A stretch of 7,450 nucleotides of DNA from Bacillota bacterium (GTDB taxonomy: Bacteria > Bacillota_A > Clostridia > Peptostreptococcales > Anaerovoracaceae), in the NCBI GenBank assembly GCA_017438085.1, contig JAFRWH010000101.1:1-7450 (forward strand), given 5' to 3'. Below, one piece after another: positions 1-6,341 of this stretch (positions are counted from its first letter, which is position 1; every line of letters starts with the position of its first letter). Under the pieces are notes generated by a model that did not search any database, had not been told where the DNA came from, and was given only the letters and a program-made list of their open reading frames with translations. Made by a program: the position numbers and the translations under genes.

Positions 1-1047
1 CTCGCTGCCGACGCCGGGACCTGCTATCGCCAGGATCTGCACATCGCAGTCGGAATCGGCGGAAAACTCCTCGTAAAGCTTCTGGATATGCGGCATCTCC
101 TGTCTGCAGGGAGGACACCAGGTGGCCCAGAAGTTGAAAAAGACCACTTTCCCTTTGTAATCATCCAGCTTGTGAGTCTCGCCGTACTGATCGACGAGTT
201 CGAAATCCACAGCGGGGAGAGCATCATCTGGGATATCGCCCTGCTCTGCCGCCTGGGAACTGTCACCGGCCTGCGACTGGTTTTCCGCCTGCGTCCCGCT
301 GTTTTCCTCCACTATCTGCTGGCCGCCGCCCAGCTTTGAAAGGTAGCCTGTGACGGAATTCATGCTGCCGGTATACATCATAAGGCCCATGAGTATCAGC
401 AGTATGCCGCCGATGCGGGTGCTGTATTTCATAATACCCGGGTGACTGCGGTAAAGGCTGCTGATCTTGTCAGAGAACAGCGCTGCAGCCAGGAAGGGAA
501 GCGAAAAGCCCAAAGTATAGAGAGCTATCAGTAGAAGACCTGAAGTCTGAGTTTTAGCCGAAGCAGTCATCATCAGCACGCCGGCCAGAGTAGGGCCTAC
601 GCAGGGCGTCCAGGCAAAACTGAAGGCAAAGCCCATTATCAGCGCCGTGAGCGGGTGCATGGCCAGCTTGTCCAGCTTAAGGGGCAGCCTGTGTTCGGAG
701 GACAGAAGCTTTGAATTGCCGAGCCATCCAAGCTGATACAAGCCGAATAGCAGCACTATCGCTCCGCCTATCCTTGACATCAGCACCTGTCTGCTGCTGA
801 AGAATTTTCCGAAGGCCGTAGCTCCGAGTCCCAGCAGGAAAAAGGCTCCGGCTATGCCGAACACGAAGAACAACGTGTTCAGCAGAGTCCTGCCGGTGCT
901 GCGCTCCCCGTCAGCTTCAGCCGCATTGCCCGAAAGATAAACAAGATAGAGAGGTATCAACGGCAAAACACAGGGTGAGAAAAAGCTTATCACACCCTGC
1001 ACGAAGACCGTTATCAGTGAAATATCAACGTTTATATCAAAATTCAT
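1..1047 (-). CDS. CcdA-TlpA fusion: membrane thiol-disulfide transporter with C-terminal thioredoxin-like domain (3' end cut by window edge)
   Basis: The frame is open from ATG at 1047 to base 1 (349 codons, no stop), so the C-terminus lies outside. Residues 10-228 form a CcdA/DsbD-type membrane domain with about six hydrophobic segments (roughly 13-40, 55-79, 91-109, 131-160, 170-192, 210-228). Both redox cysteines are present, in FFSPCVLP (C26) and FAWTPCVGP (C149). A polar Gln/Ser/Glu-rich linker (about 232-273) leads into a TlpA/thioredoxin-like domain with FNFWATWCPPC (C311, C314). In this family CcdA carries electrons from cytoplasmic thioredoxin across the membrane, and the tethered redoxin reduces extracytoplasmic disulfides, for example in cytochrome c maturation or peroxide and methionine sulfoxide repair. 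The actual partner cannot be read from the sequence. The start is supported by AGGG 8 nt upstream. It begins 27 nt after hisJ with no terminator between, so it may be co-transcribed with the his genes. Confidence 0.93.
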   Translation of the reverse strand, partial: MNFDINVDISLITVFVQGVISFFSPCVLPLIPLYLVYLSGNAAEADGERSTGRTLLNTLFFVFGIAGAFFLLGLGATAFGKFFSSRQVLMSRIGGAIVLLFGLYQLGWLGNSKLLSSEHRLPLKLDKLAMHPLTALIMGFAFSFAWTPCVGPTLAGVLMMTASAKTQTSGLLLIALYTLGFSLPFLAAALFSDKISSLYRSHPGIMKYSTRIGGILLILMGLMMYTGSMNSVTGYLSKLGGGQQIVEENSGTQAENQSQAGDSSQAAEQGDIPDDALPAVDFELVDQYGETHKLDDYKGKVVFFNFWATWCPPCRQEMPHIQKLYEEFSADSDCDVQILAIAGPGVGSE

Positions 1048-1074
1048 ATTTATTACCCTGACGCTGAATAAAGA

Positions 1075-1827
1075 TCAAAGCAGCTTTTCCCAGCGGTCAA
1101 AATCAAATGCCAGAGTCTCTTTGCTGTGACTGTCGCTGGACAGTATGAAGGTGCCGCCCCGCTCTTTAATGTAGCGTATCATTTCGGCTGAAGGATATGG
1201 TTCGGTCCGCCAGCCCCTGGAAATGGCCCCGGTATTGATCTCAAAAAGTCTGTGCGTCTTCAGGAGCTTATCCGCAGCCTTCTGCCATGCGGCAATGTAT
1301 CTGGGATGAGCGGGATCGAACAGCTTCTCCTTTTCATTGAACTTGCTGACAAGATCGAAGTGTCCCACCACCCGGAAGCTTTGTCTGTCCGGAAGCTGCG
1401 AGACCCGCTCAAAGTAGTTCTCGCAGAGAGCATAGATATCGCCGCCGAACATCTTGTCCCTGGCTGCCTTCAGCACCTCGGGAGTATCGTCCACCGCCGC
1501 AAAAATGCCGTCCTTCTCCAGATAGTGCACTGAACCAATGGCGTAATCATAATCTTCAGTCCCATAGGGAGCTTCGATATCCTGTTCTATTCCGCAGAGT
1601 ATGTGTATGCGGCCTCTGAATTCCCTGGCCAGCAGCCTGATGCAGGCTTTGTATTCCTCTATCCTGCTTTCCGGCATGCAGCAGTCCAGGTCCACAGGGG
1701 CATAGGAATGGTCCGAAAAGCCTATTATCTCCAGTCCCATGTCAAGAGCGGCAAGAACGATGTCCCTGGGACTGTCCTTGCCGTCGCTGAAATTGCTGTG
1801 TATGTGAAGATCCTGTTTAAGATCCAT
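1075..1827 (-). CDS. hisJ: Histidinol-phosphate phosphatase, PHP family (HisJ/HisK type)
   Basis: The 250-residue protein hydrolyses L-histidinol phosphate to histidinol, the step between HisC and HisD. It is a PHP-superfamily enzyme with the full set of expected metal ligands: H8 and H10 in HIHSNFSDG, D15, H40 in GFSDHS, E81 in GIEQD, H101 in GSVHYL, H156 in GHFDL, and D232 and H234 in SSDSH. This pattern implies a trinuclear metal site. Its length is close to the family norm of about 250-270. The ATG is preceded by an excellent AAGGAGG with 6-nt spacing. It starts 25 nt after hisIE. The HisB here lacks the N-terminal HAD phosphatase of the enterobacterial fusion, so this gene fills the missing step. 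PHP proteins also include other phosphoesterases, but operon context makes histidinol-phosphatase the best call. The gene is called hisJ in Bacillus and hisK in lactococci. Confidence 0.93.
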   Translation of the reverse strand: MDLKQDLHIHSNFSDGKDSPRDIVLAALDMGLEIIGFSDHSYAPVDLDCCMPESRIEEYKACIRLLAREFRGRIHILCGIEQDIEAPYGTEDYDYAIGSVHYLEKDGIFAAVDDTPEVLKAARDKMFGGDIYALCENYFERVSQLPDRQSFRVVGHFDLVSKFNEKEKLFDPAHPRYIAAWQKAADKLLKTHRLFEINTGAISRGWRTEPYPSAEMIRYIKERGGTFILSSDSHSKETLAFDFDRWEKLL

Positions 1828-1854
1828 AAAGCGCCTCCTTGGAGAGCGGGCTTT
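1828..1854 (-). promoter_or_regulatory. Possible hairpin covering the hisJ ribosome-binding site
   Basis: In the mRNA sense this 27-nt stretch begins in the hisIE stop codon and ends just before the hisJ ATG. The outer arms AAAGC and GCUUU are complementary. Inside them, GC and CUC can pair with GC and GAG around a CAAG loop, leaving small bulges. The 3' arm contains the strong GGAGG of hisJ, so folding would hide the ribosome site until ribosomes finishing hisIE open it. The complementarity is seen directly; a regulatory role is inference, and no energy was computed. There is no trailing T-run, so it does not look like an intrinsic terminator. Confidence 0.35.
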
Positions 1855-2515
1855 ATGCCTTGTCGTCTCCTGTCATCTTTTCCTGCTTGACCTTATGGTC
1901 TATGACATGGCGGGACTTGAGCTCGTCGAAGATCTCTCCGAGGCTTATACCCTGTTCGGTCATCAGTACCATAACATGATAACAGAGATCGGCGATCTCG
2001 TAAATGGTCTCCTTCTTGTCCTCTGCCTTTGCTGCGATGATGACCTCCGTGCTTTCCTCCCCAACCTTCTTGAGAATCTTGTCCAGACCCTTTTCAAAAA
2101 GATATGTGGTGTAGGAACCCTCCACAGGTTCCGTCTTCCGTCCCTCGATCAGTTTCATCAGCCCCTCGTAGGAGAACTCGCTGCGGTTTTCGCTGTAGAA
2201 CAGAGGATATTCGAAGCAGCTCTCGGTGCCCAGATGGCAGGCAGGGCCGTCCGGCTCCACCATCACCACAAGAGCATCCCTGTCGCAGTCCGCGGTTATG
2301 GAAACTATGTGCTGGTAGTTGCCGCTGGTCTCCCCTTTCAGCCACAGCTCCTGTCTGGAGCGGCTCCAGAAGCAGGTAAGCTCCTTCTGCATGGAGATCT
2401 CAAGGCTCTGACGGTTCATATACGCCAGAGTCAGCACCCTCTTGGTCTTAGCATCAACCACTATGGCGGGGATAAGGCCTTTTTCGTCAAATTTCAGTTC
2501 GTTTATATCGATCAT
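1853..2515 (-). CDS. hisIE: Bifunctional phosphoribosyl-AMP cyclohydrolase / phosphoribosyl-ATP pyrophosphohydrolase (HisIE)
   Basis: This 220-residue fusion catalyses steps two and three of histidine synthesis. The C-terminal HisE domain removes pyrophosphate from PR-ATP and the N-terminal HisI domain opens the adenine ring of PR-AMP. HisI (about residues 1-108) shows [24 protein letters not shown], and the metal region DCDRDAL with [15 protein letters not shown] (D76, D78, D80, C93, C100). HisE (about 115-205) shows [20 protein letters not shown], with the acidic cluster E153, E154, E157, and EIADL with D176, as expected for a MazG-like all-helical pyrophosphohydrolase. The length fits known HisIE fusions of about 200-230. 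The ATG at 2515 lies 1 nt after the hisF stop, with GAGG 7 nt upstream inside the hisF end, so translation is probably coupled. The last dozen or so residues are a charged tail beyond the domain. Confidence 0.97.
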   Translation of the reverse strand: MIDINELKFDEKGLIPAIVVDAKTKRVLTLAYMNRQSLEISMQKELTCFWSRSRQELWLKGETSGNYQHIVSITADCDRDALVVMVEPDGPACHLGTESCFEYPLFYSENRSEFSYEGLMKLIEGRKTEPVEGSYTTYLFEKGLDKILKKVGEESTEVIIAAKAEDKKETIYEIADLCYHVMVLMTEQGISLGEIFDELKSRHVIDHKVKQEKMTGDDKA

Positions 2516-2516
2516 T

Positions 2517-3275
2517 TTATAACCTCGTATGTATTCCTTCAGCTGCCATCGCTTTCTTAAGATCTTCTATTTTGACCTCTCCGAAGTGGAAAATGGATGC
2601 CGCAAGCCCCGCGTCCACCTTGGGGAGAGCTTTGAAAAGCTCTATGAAGTCCTGTATGCAGCCTGCTCCGCCGGAGGCGATGACAGGGACTGACACGACC
2701 TCGCAGGCCGCTGCCAGCATCTCCAGGTCGAAGCCTTTTTTGACGCCATCGGTGTCTATGGAGTTGAGCACCAGCTCGCCGGCTCCGTCACCCACGCAGC
2801 GCCTTATCCATTCGATTGCCTCGATGCCGGTATCCACCCGGCCTCCTTTAGCGAAGACTCTGAACTCGCCGCCAACCCTTTTTACATCCACCGAAAGCAC
2901 CACGCACTGGTCGCCGTAGCGCTTTGCAGCCTCCCCTATCAGGGAAGGATTTCTGATGGCGCCGGAATTGACGCTCACCTTGTCAGCGCCGCACTTCAGC
3001 ACCCGGTCAAAATCCTCCAGGCTGGAAATGCCGCCGCCGACGGTCAGTGGTATGAAGACCTTGGATGCGGTCTCCTTAAGTATATCCGTGAAGATCTTGC
3101 GGCCATCAGAGGATGCGGTTATGTCGTAGAACACCAGCTCATCTGCCCCGCAGCTGCTGTAGAATTCAGCCAGCTCCACGGGGGAGTTCACATCCCTGAG
3201 ACCCTCAAAATTCACGCCCTTTACCACCCTGCCGTCTCTTACGTCCAGGCAGGGGATTATTCTCTTGCTTATCAT
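2517..3275 (-). CDS. hisF: Imidazole-glycerol phosphate synthase, cyclase subunit HisF
   Basis: The 252-residue (beta/alpha)8-barrel is the synthase half of the HisH-HisF complex. It uses ammonia channelled from HisH to turn PRFAR into imidazole-glycerol phosphate and AICAR, linking histidine to purine synthesis. Both catalytic aspartates are in place: D11 in [16 protein letters not shown] and D130 in VVLSVDVKR. Phosphate-binding loops VGGGIS (79-84) and IASGGAG are present, as are FYDITAS and [10 protein letters not shown]. Length matches the family at about 250-255. The start codon overlaps the hisA stop in an ATGA arrangement, with GGAG 7 nt upstream, indicating translational coupling to hisA. 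hisA, hisF and hisIE follow in the common bacterial order. Nothing unusual is seen in the protein. Confidence 0.98.
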   Translation of the reverse strand: MISKRIIPCLDVRDGRVVKGVNFEGLRDVNSPVELAEFYSSCGADELVFYDITASSDGRKIFTDILKETASKVFIPLTVGGGISSLEDFDRVLKCGADKVSVNSGAIRNPSLIGEAAKRYGDQCVVLSVDVKRVGGEFRVFAKGGRVDTGIEAIEWIRRCVGDGAGELVLNSIDTDGVKKGFDLEMLAAACEVVSVPVIASGGAGCIQDFIELFKALPKVDAGLAASIFHFGEVKIEDLKKAMAAEGIHTRL

Positions 3276-3997
3276 CTTATTTCTCCAGCGGTCAGTTTTA
3301 CCGCTTCTTCAAGATCTATAGCTCCGGTATAGTAGGCTTTGCCTATGATGGCGCCGTAGATGCCCAGCTCTGCAAGCCTTTTTACATCCTCCATCGACGA
3401 AATGCCGCCGGAAGCAGTGATGTTCAGCGCAAGCTCCTCCGAAAGACGCCGGTAAAGCCCGTGATTAGTGCCCTCCATTGCGCCGTCCTTTGAGATATCT
3501 GTGCAGATCAGTGTCTTTACACCCAGCTGCTGCAGCTCTTTGCAGAAAGCAAAAGCTTCCAGGGAGGACTTCTCCGTCCAGCCTTTTATTGCCACGAAGC
3601 CGTCCTTTATGTCCACGCCCACAGCTATCTTTTCGCCGCAGCGTTCCAGCGCTTTTTCGAGGAAAGGTCTGTCATTGACAGCTGCGGTGCCGAGTATAGC
3701 CCGGTCGAGCCCCGCATCGAAATAGCGTTCAAGGACCTCCAGGCTCCTGATGCCGCCACCTATCTCGCAGAACAGCCCCGAACGCTCCTTTATGCGCCGG
3801 ACCTGTTCAAAGTTAGGCGTATCGCCATCCCTTGCTCCCTCGAGATCCACTATATGTATGGCCGAAGCGCCCTTCTCTTTAAAATCCATGGCGATGTCTG
3901 ACGGGTCATCACTGTAGACAGTCACATCCAGATAACTGCCCCGAAGCAGCCGCACCGCCTGACCTTTATATATATCTATTGCAGGAAATAATATCAT
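3272..3997 (-). CDS. hisA: 1-(5-phosphoribosyl)-5-[(5-phosphoribosylamino)methylideneamino]imidazole-4-carboxamide isomerase HisA
   Basis: HisA is a (beta/alpha)8-barrel that isomerises ProFAR to PRFAR, the substrate of HisH-HisF. Starting at ATG 3997 the protein has 241 residues, normal for the family, and opens with the canonical MILFPAIDIYKGQAVRL. The catalytic aspartates are D8 (PAID) and D129 (GVDIKDG). Also visible are HIVDLEGA, EIGGGIRS, CTDISKDGAMEGTN and ITASGGISS, typical of HisA rather than HisF. A longer form from TTG 4033 would add 12 residues (LRRLSLRRNAND) with no family counterpart, so I prefer the ATG. The ATG lacks a clear Shine-Dalgarno sequence, unlike every other gene here. 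It follows hisH after a 62-nt spacer and overlaps hisF by 4 nt. Confidence 0.96.
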   Translation of the reverse strand: MILFPAIDIYKGQAVRLLRGSYLDVTVYSDDPSDIAMDFKEKGASAIHIVDLEGARDGDTPNFEQVRRIKERSGLFCEIGGGIRSLEVLERYFDAGLDRAILGTAAVNDRPFLEKALERCGEKIAVGVDIKDGFVAIKGWTEKSSLEAFAFCKELQQLGVKTLICTDISKDGAMEGTNHGLYRRLSEELALNITASGGISSMEDVKRLAELGIYGAIIGKAYYTGAIDLEEAVKLTAGEIR

Positions 3998-4059
3998 ATC
4001 GTTTGCATTTCTGCGGAGGGATAAGCGCCGCAAAATGCTGCGCCTGCCGCCCGCTCCGT
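3998..4059 (-). promoter_or_regulatory. Structured hisH-hisA intercistronic spacer
   Basis: This is the longest gap in the operon. In the mRNA sense it contains CGGAG (4058-4054) complementary to CTCCG (4018-4014). Between them is an inner inverted repeat, GCGC-A-GC with GC-G-GCGC around an ATTTT loop (4043-4025). The 16 nt left before the hisA ATG hold no recognisable Shine-Dalgarno sequence. A four-codon reading frame starting at ATG 4008 ends at a TGA overlapping the hisA ATG, but it too lacks a ribosome site. The pairing is visible. Whether it controls hisA translation or mRNA stability is inference. Confidence 0.35.
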
Positions 4060-4671
4060 TTATGCTTCAGTAAATGCTCTGAGTATGTTCAGGCCTACAG
4101 TGCCGCTCTTTTCCGGATGGAACTGAGTACCCCACACATTGTCCTTTGCCACAGCGGCAGTGATGGGCACCCCGTATTCAGTGTCGGCTATAAGGCTGTC
4201 TTCGCAGCCCGCAGCGTAGTAGGAATGAACGAAATAGACATAGTCTCCGTTTTTAATATACCTGAAAAGAGGATGCTCAGGGTCCTTCAGATCCAGAGCA
4301 TTCCAACCCATCTGCGGGAGCTTCAGTTCCGCAGGGACGACTCCTTCCATCGGGACTATCTCTCCTTTAAGGAGCCCCAGGCCTTCGTATTCTCCGTATT
4401 CGTAGCTCTTTTCAAAGAGCATCTGCATGCCAAGGCATATCCCAAGAAGCGGCTTGCCTTCTGCAGCCTCCTCCCTGACCAGTTTGCCCATGCCTGTCTC
4501 TTCCAGTTTGGTTGCGGCATCCCTGAATGCGCCTACACCGGGCAGGATTATCTTATCCGCAGCGCGTATCAGCGCCTCATCCCTTGTGACCACCGCCTCG
4601 GCTCCTATAGCCTTGAGCGACGAGCCCAGAGAAAAGAGATTTCCCACGCCGTAATCGATGATCGCGATCAT
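4060..4671 (-). CDS. hisH: Imidazole-glycerol phosphate synthase, glutaminase subunit HisH
   Basis: The 203-residue class I glutamine amidotransferase hydrolyses glutamine and passes ammonia to HisF. The catalytic triad is intact: C79 in GICLGMQ, and H185 and E187 in QFHPEKSG. The N-terminus IAIIDYGVGNLFSL and the oxyanion-region motif LPGVGAF (43-49) are diagnostic, with PQMGWN and YFVHSYY further along. Length is typical at about 200. The start at ATG 4671 is backed by AGAGGTG about 7 nt upstream. It begins 21 nt after hisB and is separated from its partner hisF by hisA, the usual order in many bacterial his operons. The protein looks complete and functional. Confidence 0.98.
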   Translation of the reverse strand: MIAIIDYGVGNLFSLGSSLKAIGAEAVVTRDEALIRAADKIILPGVGAFRDAATKLEETGMGKLVREEAAEGKPLLGICLGMQMLFEKSYEYGEYEGLGLLKGEIVPMEGVVPAELKLPQMGWNALDLKDPEHPLFRYIKNGDYVYFVHSYYAAGCEDSLIADTEYGVPITAAVAKDNVWGTQFHPEKSGTVGLNILRAFTEA

Positions 4672-4692
4672 AGTATCACACCTCTGCCCGGA

Positions 4693-5280
4693 TTAAAGCA
4701 CGCCCTTGGTGGAGGGTATGCGGTCGGGATCCTTTTCGTCTATGGCTGCAGCTTCTCTGAGGCTTCTTGCGACTGACTTGAAGCAGGCCTCTATGATGTG
4801 GTGACTGTTGCTTCCGGCCAGCTGCCTGATGTGGAGCGTAATGCCGGAATTCCTGGCAAAGCCCTGCCAGAACTCCTCCACCAGCTCCGTATCGAAGCTG
4901 CCAACCTTTTCAGTCGGGATATCCATGGAATAGCAGAGCATGCCTCTGCCGGAAATGTCAGCCGCGCTCAGGACCAGAGCCTCGTCCATGGGTATAGTTT
5001 TGTCGCCGTAGCGCTTTATGCCGCGCTTTTCGCCCAGAGCCTTTGCAAAGGCCTGGCCCAGAGCAATGCCCATGTCCTCCACGCTGTGGTGGTCGTCCAC
5101 CTCTATATCCCCCTTGCAGCGCAGCTTAAGGTCAAAGCTGCCGTGGCGGGAAAGAAGGGTCAGCATGTGGTCCATAAAGCCCACACCGCTGTCTATCTGG
5201 CAGTCTCCGCTTCCGTCAAGGTTGAGGAGAACGCTCACATCCGTTTCTGCGGTCTTCCTGATAATTTCGGCCGTTCTCAT
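4693..5280 (-). CDS. hisB: Imidazoleglycerol-phosphate dehydratase HisB (monofunctional)
   Basis: The 195-residue enzyme dehydrates imidazole-glycerol phosphate to imidazole-acetol phosphate, using a di-manganese site. Two internally related halves carry the metal motifs: GFMDHML (H38) and DDHHSVED (H64, H65, E68) in the first, and TLHIRQLAG (H150) with NSHHIIEACFK (H160, H161, E164) in the second. E100 in PMDEAL is also present, and the protein ends with the conserved STKGVL. There is no N-terminal HAD phosphatase domain of the E. coli type, so phosphatase activity must come from another gene, here the PHP protein downstream. The ATG lies 3 nt after the hisC stop with GGAGG 8 nt upstream, again suggesting coupling. 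Confidence 0.98.
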   Translation of the reverse strand: MRTAEIIRKTAETDVSVLLNLDGSGDCQIDSGVGFMDHMLTLLSRHGSFDLKLRCKGDIEVDDHHSVEDMGIALGQAFAKALGEKRGIKRYGDKTIPMDEALVLSAADISGRGMLCYSMDIPTEKVGSFDTELVEEFWQGFARNSGITLHIRQLAGSNSHHIIEACFKSVARSLREAAAIDEKDPDRIPSTKGVL

Positions 5281-5283
5281 AAT

Positions 5284-6339
5284 TTATGCCTCCATCTTCT
5301 TCAGAGTGTCGATCAGCGTCTTCATCTGATCCTCTGTGCCTATGCTTATCCTGTTCCAGTCCTTCAGCCTGTCGGTCTCGAAATGACGCACCAGTATGCC
5401 CCGATCCTTCAGCCCCAGATAAAGGTCGTTTCCGCCTATCCTTGAGCTTTTTGCAAACACGAAATTGGCGCTGGAGGGAAGAACATCAAAGTTCATGGCC
5501 TTCAGTTCCTCCACGAACAGTTCCCTTACTCTGCAGATCTCTCTGCAGCAGCGTTCGAAATATTCTCTGTCCTGAAGGGCCCCTATGCCTGCCGCCATGG
5601 TCATGCGGTTGACGTTGTAAGGATTGGTGGAATACTTTATGGTGTCCATTTCCCTAATCAGTTCACTGCAGGCGAAGCCCATACCGAGCCTTGCGCCTGC
5701 CATGGAGCGGCTCTTGGAGAAGGTCTGGGTGACTATAAGATTATCATACTTTCTGATAAGAGGCACGCAGCTTTCTCCGCCGAAGTCCACATAGGCTTCA
5801 TCCACCAGCACCAGCCGGTCCGGATCCTCCGCGATGAAGGCCTCCAGCTTGTCGCGGCCTATGGCGATGCCGGTAGGAGCATTGGGGTTTGCTATCATGA
5901 CCAGGCCCCTCAGCCCCTTATAGTCTTCCAGATCTATCTCGAAATTGTCATTAAGAGGAATCACGATGGAAGGCAGCCTGTGAATGCTTGCGAAAACCGG
6001 ATAGAAACCATAGCTTATATCCGGAAATATTATTGGATAATCCTCACTGCCGAAAGCTCTGACCGCAAAATCCAGTATTTCGTCGGAGCCGTTGGTGAAA
6101 AGGATCTGATCATTATCCACATCGAAGATCTGCGCCGCCTCAGCCACAAGATCCGCGCAGCGGGGGTCGGAATATATGTTATTCTTCTCTGATTCCACCG
6201 CAGCCCGCTTTGCCGCCTCCGGTGAGGGCGGGAAAGGGTTCTCGTTGGTATTGAGCTTTATATACTGCATGTCTTTAGGCTGTTCACCCGGAGTATATGG
6301 GGTGACAGCGCTGTTTCTGCTGCTGAAAAATCTGCTCAT
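5284..6339 (-). CDS. hisC: Histidinol-phosphate aminotransferase HisC
   Basis: This 351-residue fold-type I PLP enzyme transfers an amino group from glutamate to imidazole-acetol phosphate, giving histidinol phosphate. Visible landmarks in order are KLNTNENPFPPSP (28-40), FTNGSDEILD (81-90), the cofactor-contact motif NPNAPTG (151-157), LVDEAYVDF (178-186, with D180 and Y183), and TFSKSRSMAGARLG, whose K209 is the expected Schiff-base lysine, with R217. Length is normal at about 350-360. ATG 6339 follows the hisD stop by 2 nt, and GAGG 7 nt upstream lies within the last hisD codons. HisC relatives include other aromatic aminotransferases, but the operon position and the motifs make the histidinol-phosphate role very likely. 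Confidence 0.97.
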   Translation of the reverse strand: MSRFFSSRNSAVTPYTPGEQPKDMQYIKLNTNENPFPPSPEAAKRAAVESEKNNIYSDPRCADLVAEAAQIFDVDNDQILFTNGSDEILDFAVRAFGSEDYPIIFPDISYGFYPVFASIHRLPSIVIPLNDNFEIDLEDYKGLRGLVMIANPNAPTGIAIGRDKLEAFIAEDPDRLVLVDEAYVDFGGESCVPLIRKYDNLIVTQTFSKSRSMAGARLGMGFACSELIREMDTIKYSTNPYNVNRMTMAAGIGALQDREYFERCCREICRVRELFVEELKAMNFDVLPSSANFVFAKSSRIGGNDLYLGLKDRGILVRHFETDRLKDWNRISIGTEDQMKTLIDTLKKMEA

Positions 6340-6341
6340 GA

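Noticed and set aside
24..266. Minus-strand 80-codon frame within the redoxin part of ccdA-tlpA
   Set aside because: It is out of frame with the CXXC-containing TlpA domain, which is the real coding frame; the start lies inside the linker region.
1048..1074. Possible terminator or promoter between hisJ and ccdA-tlpA
   Set aside because: The 27-nt gap has no inverted repeat with a T-run and is too short to hold a promoter with both boxes; only a ribosome site is visible.
1895..2560. Plus-strand open frame of 221 codons opposite hisIE and the end of hisF
   Set aside because: It mirrors a strongly conserved minus-strand gene, its translation has no recognisable motif, and no ribosome site or promoter supports it. 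It is a codon-bias shadow.
3960..4000. AT-rich stretch with TATA-like runs near the hisA start, considered as an internal promoter
   Set aside because: It falls in the first hisA codons (IDIYKG), after the start codon, and no -35-like partner at proper spacing could be recognised.
3998..4033. TTG at 4033 as the hisA start
   Set aside because: The extra residues LRRLSLRRNAND match no HisA N-terminus, and only a weak AGG at 9 nt precedes the TTG. The ATG at 3997 gives the canonical MILFPAID start.
3979..4776. Plus-strand open frame of 265 codons opposite hisH and its flanks
   Set aside because: It lies entirely across confidently identified his genes on the other strand, and the translated protein is unlike any family I recognise.
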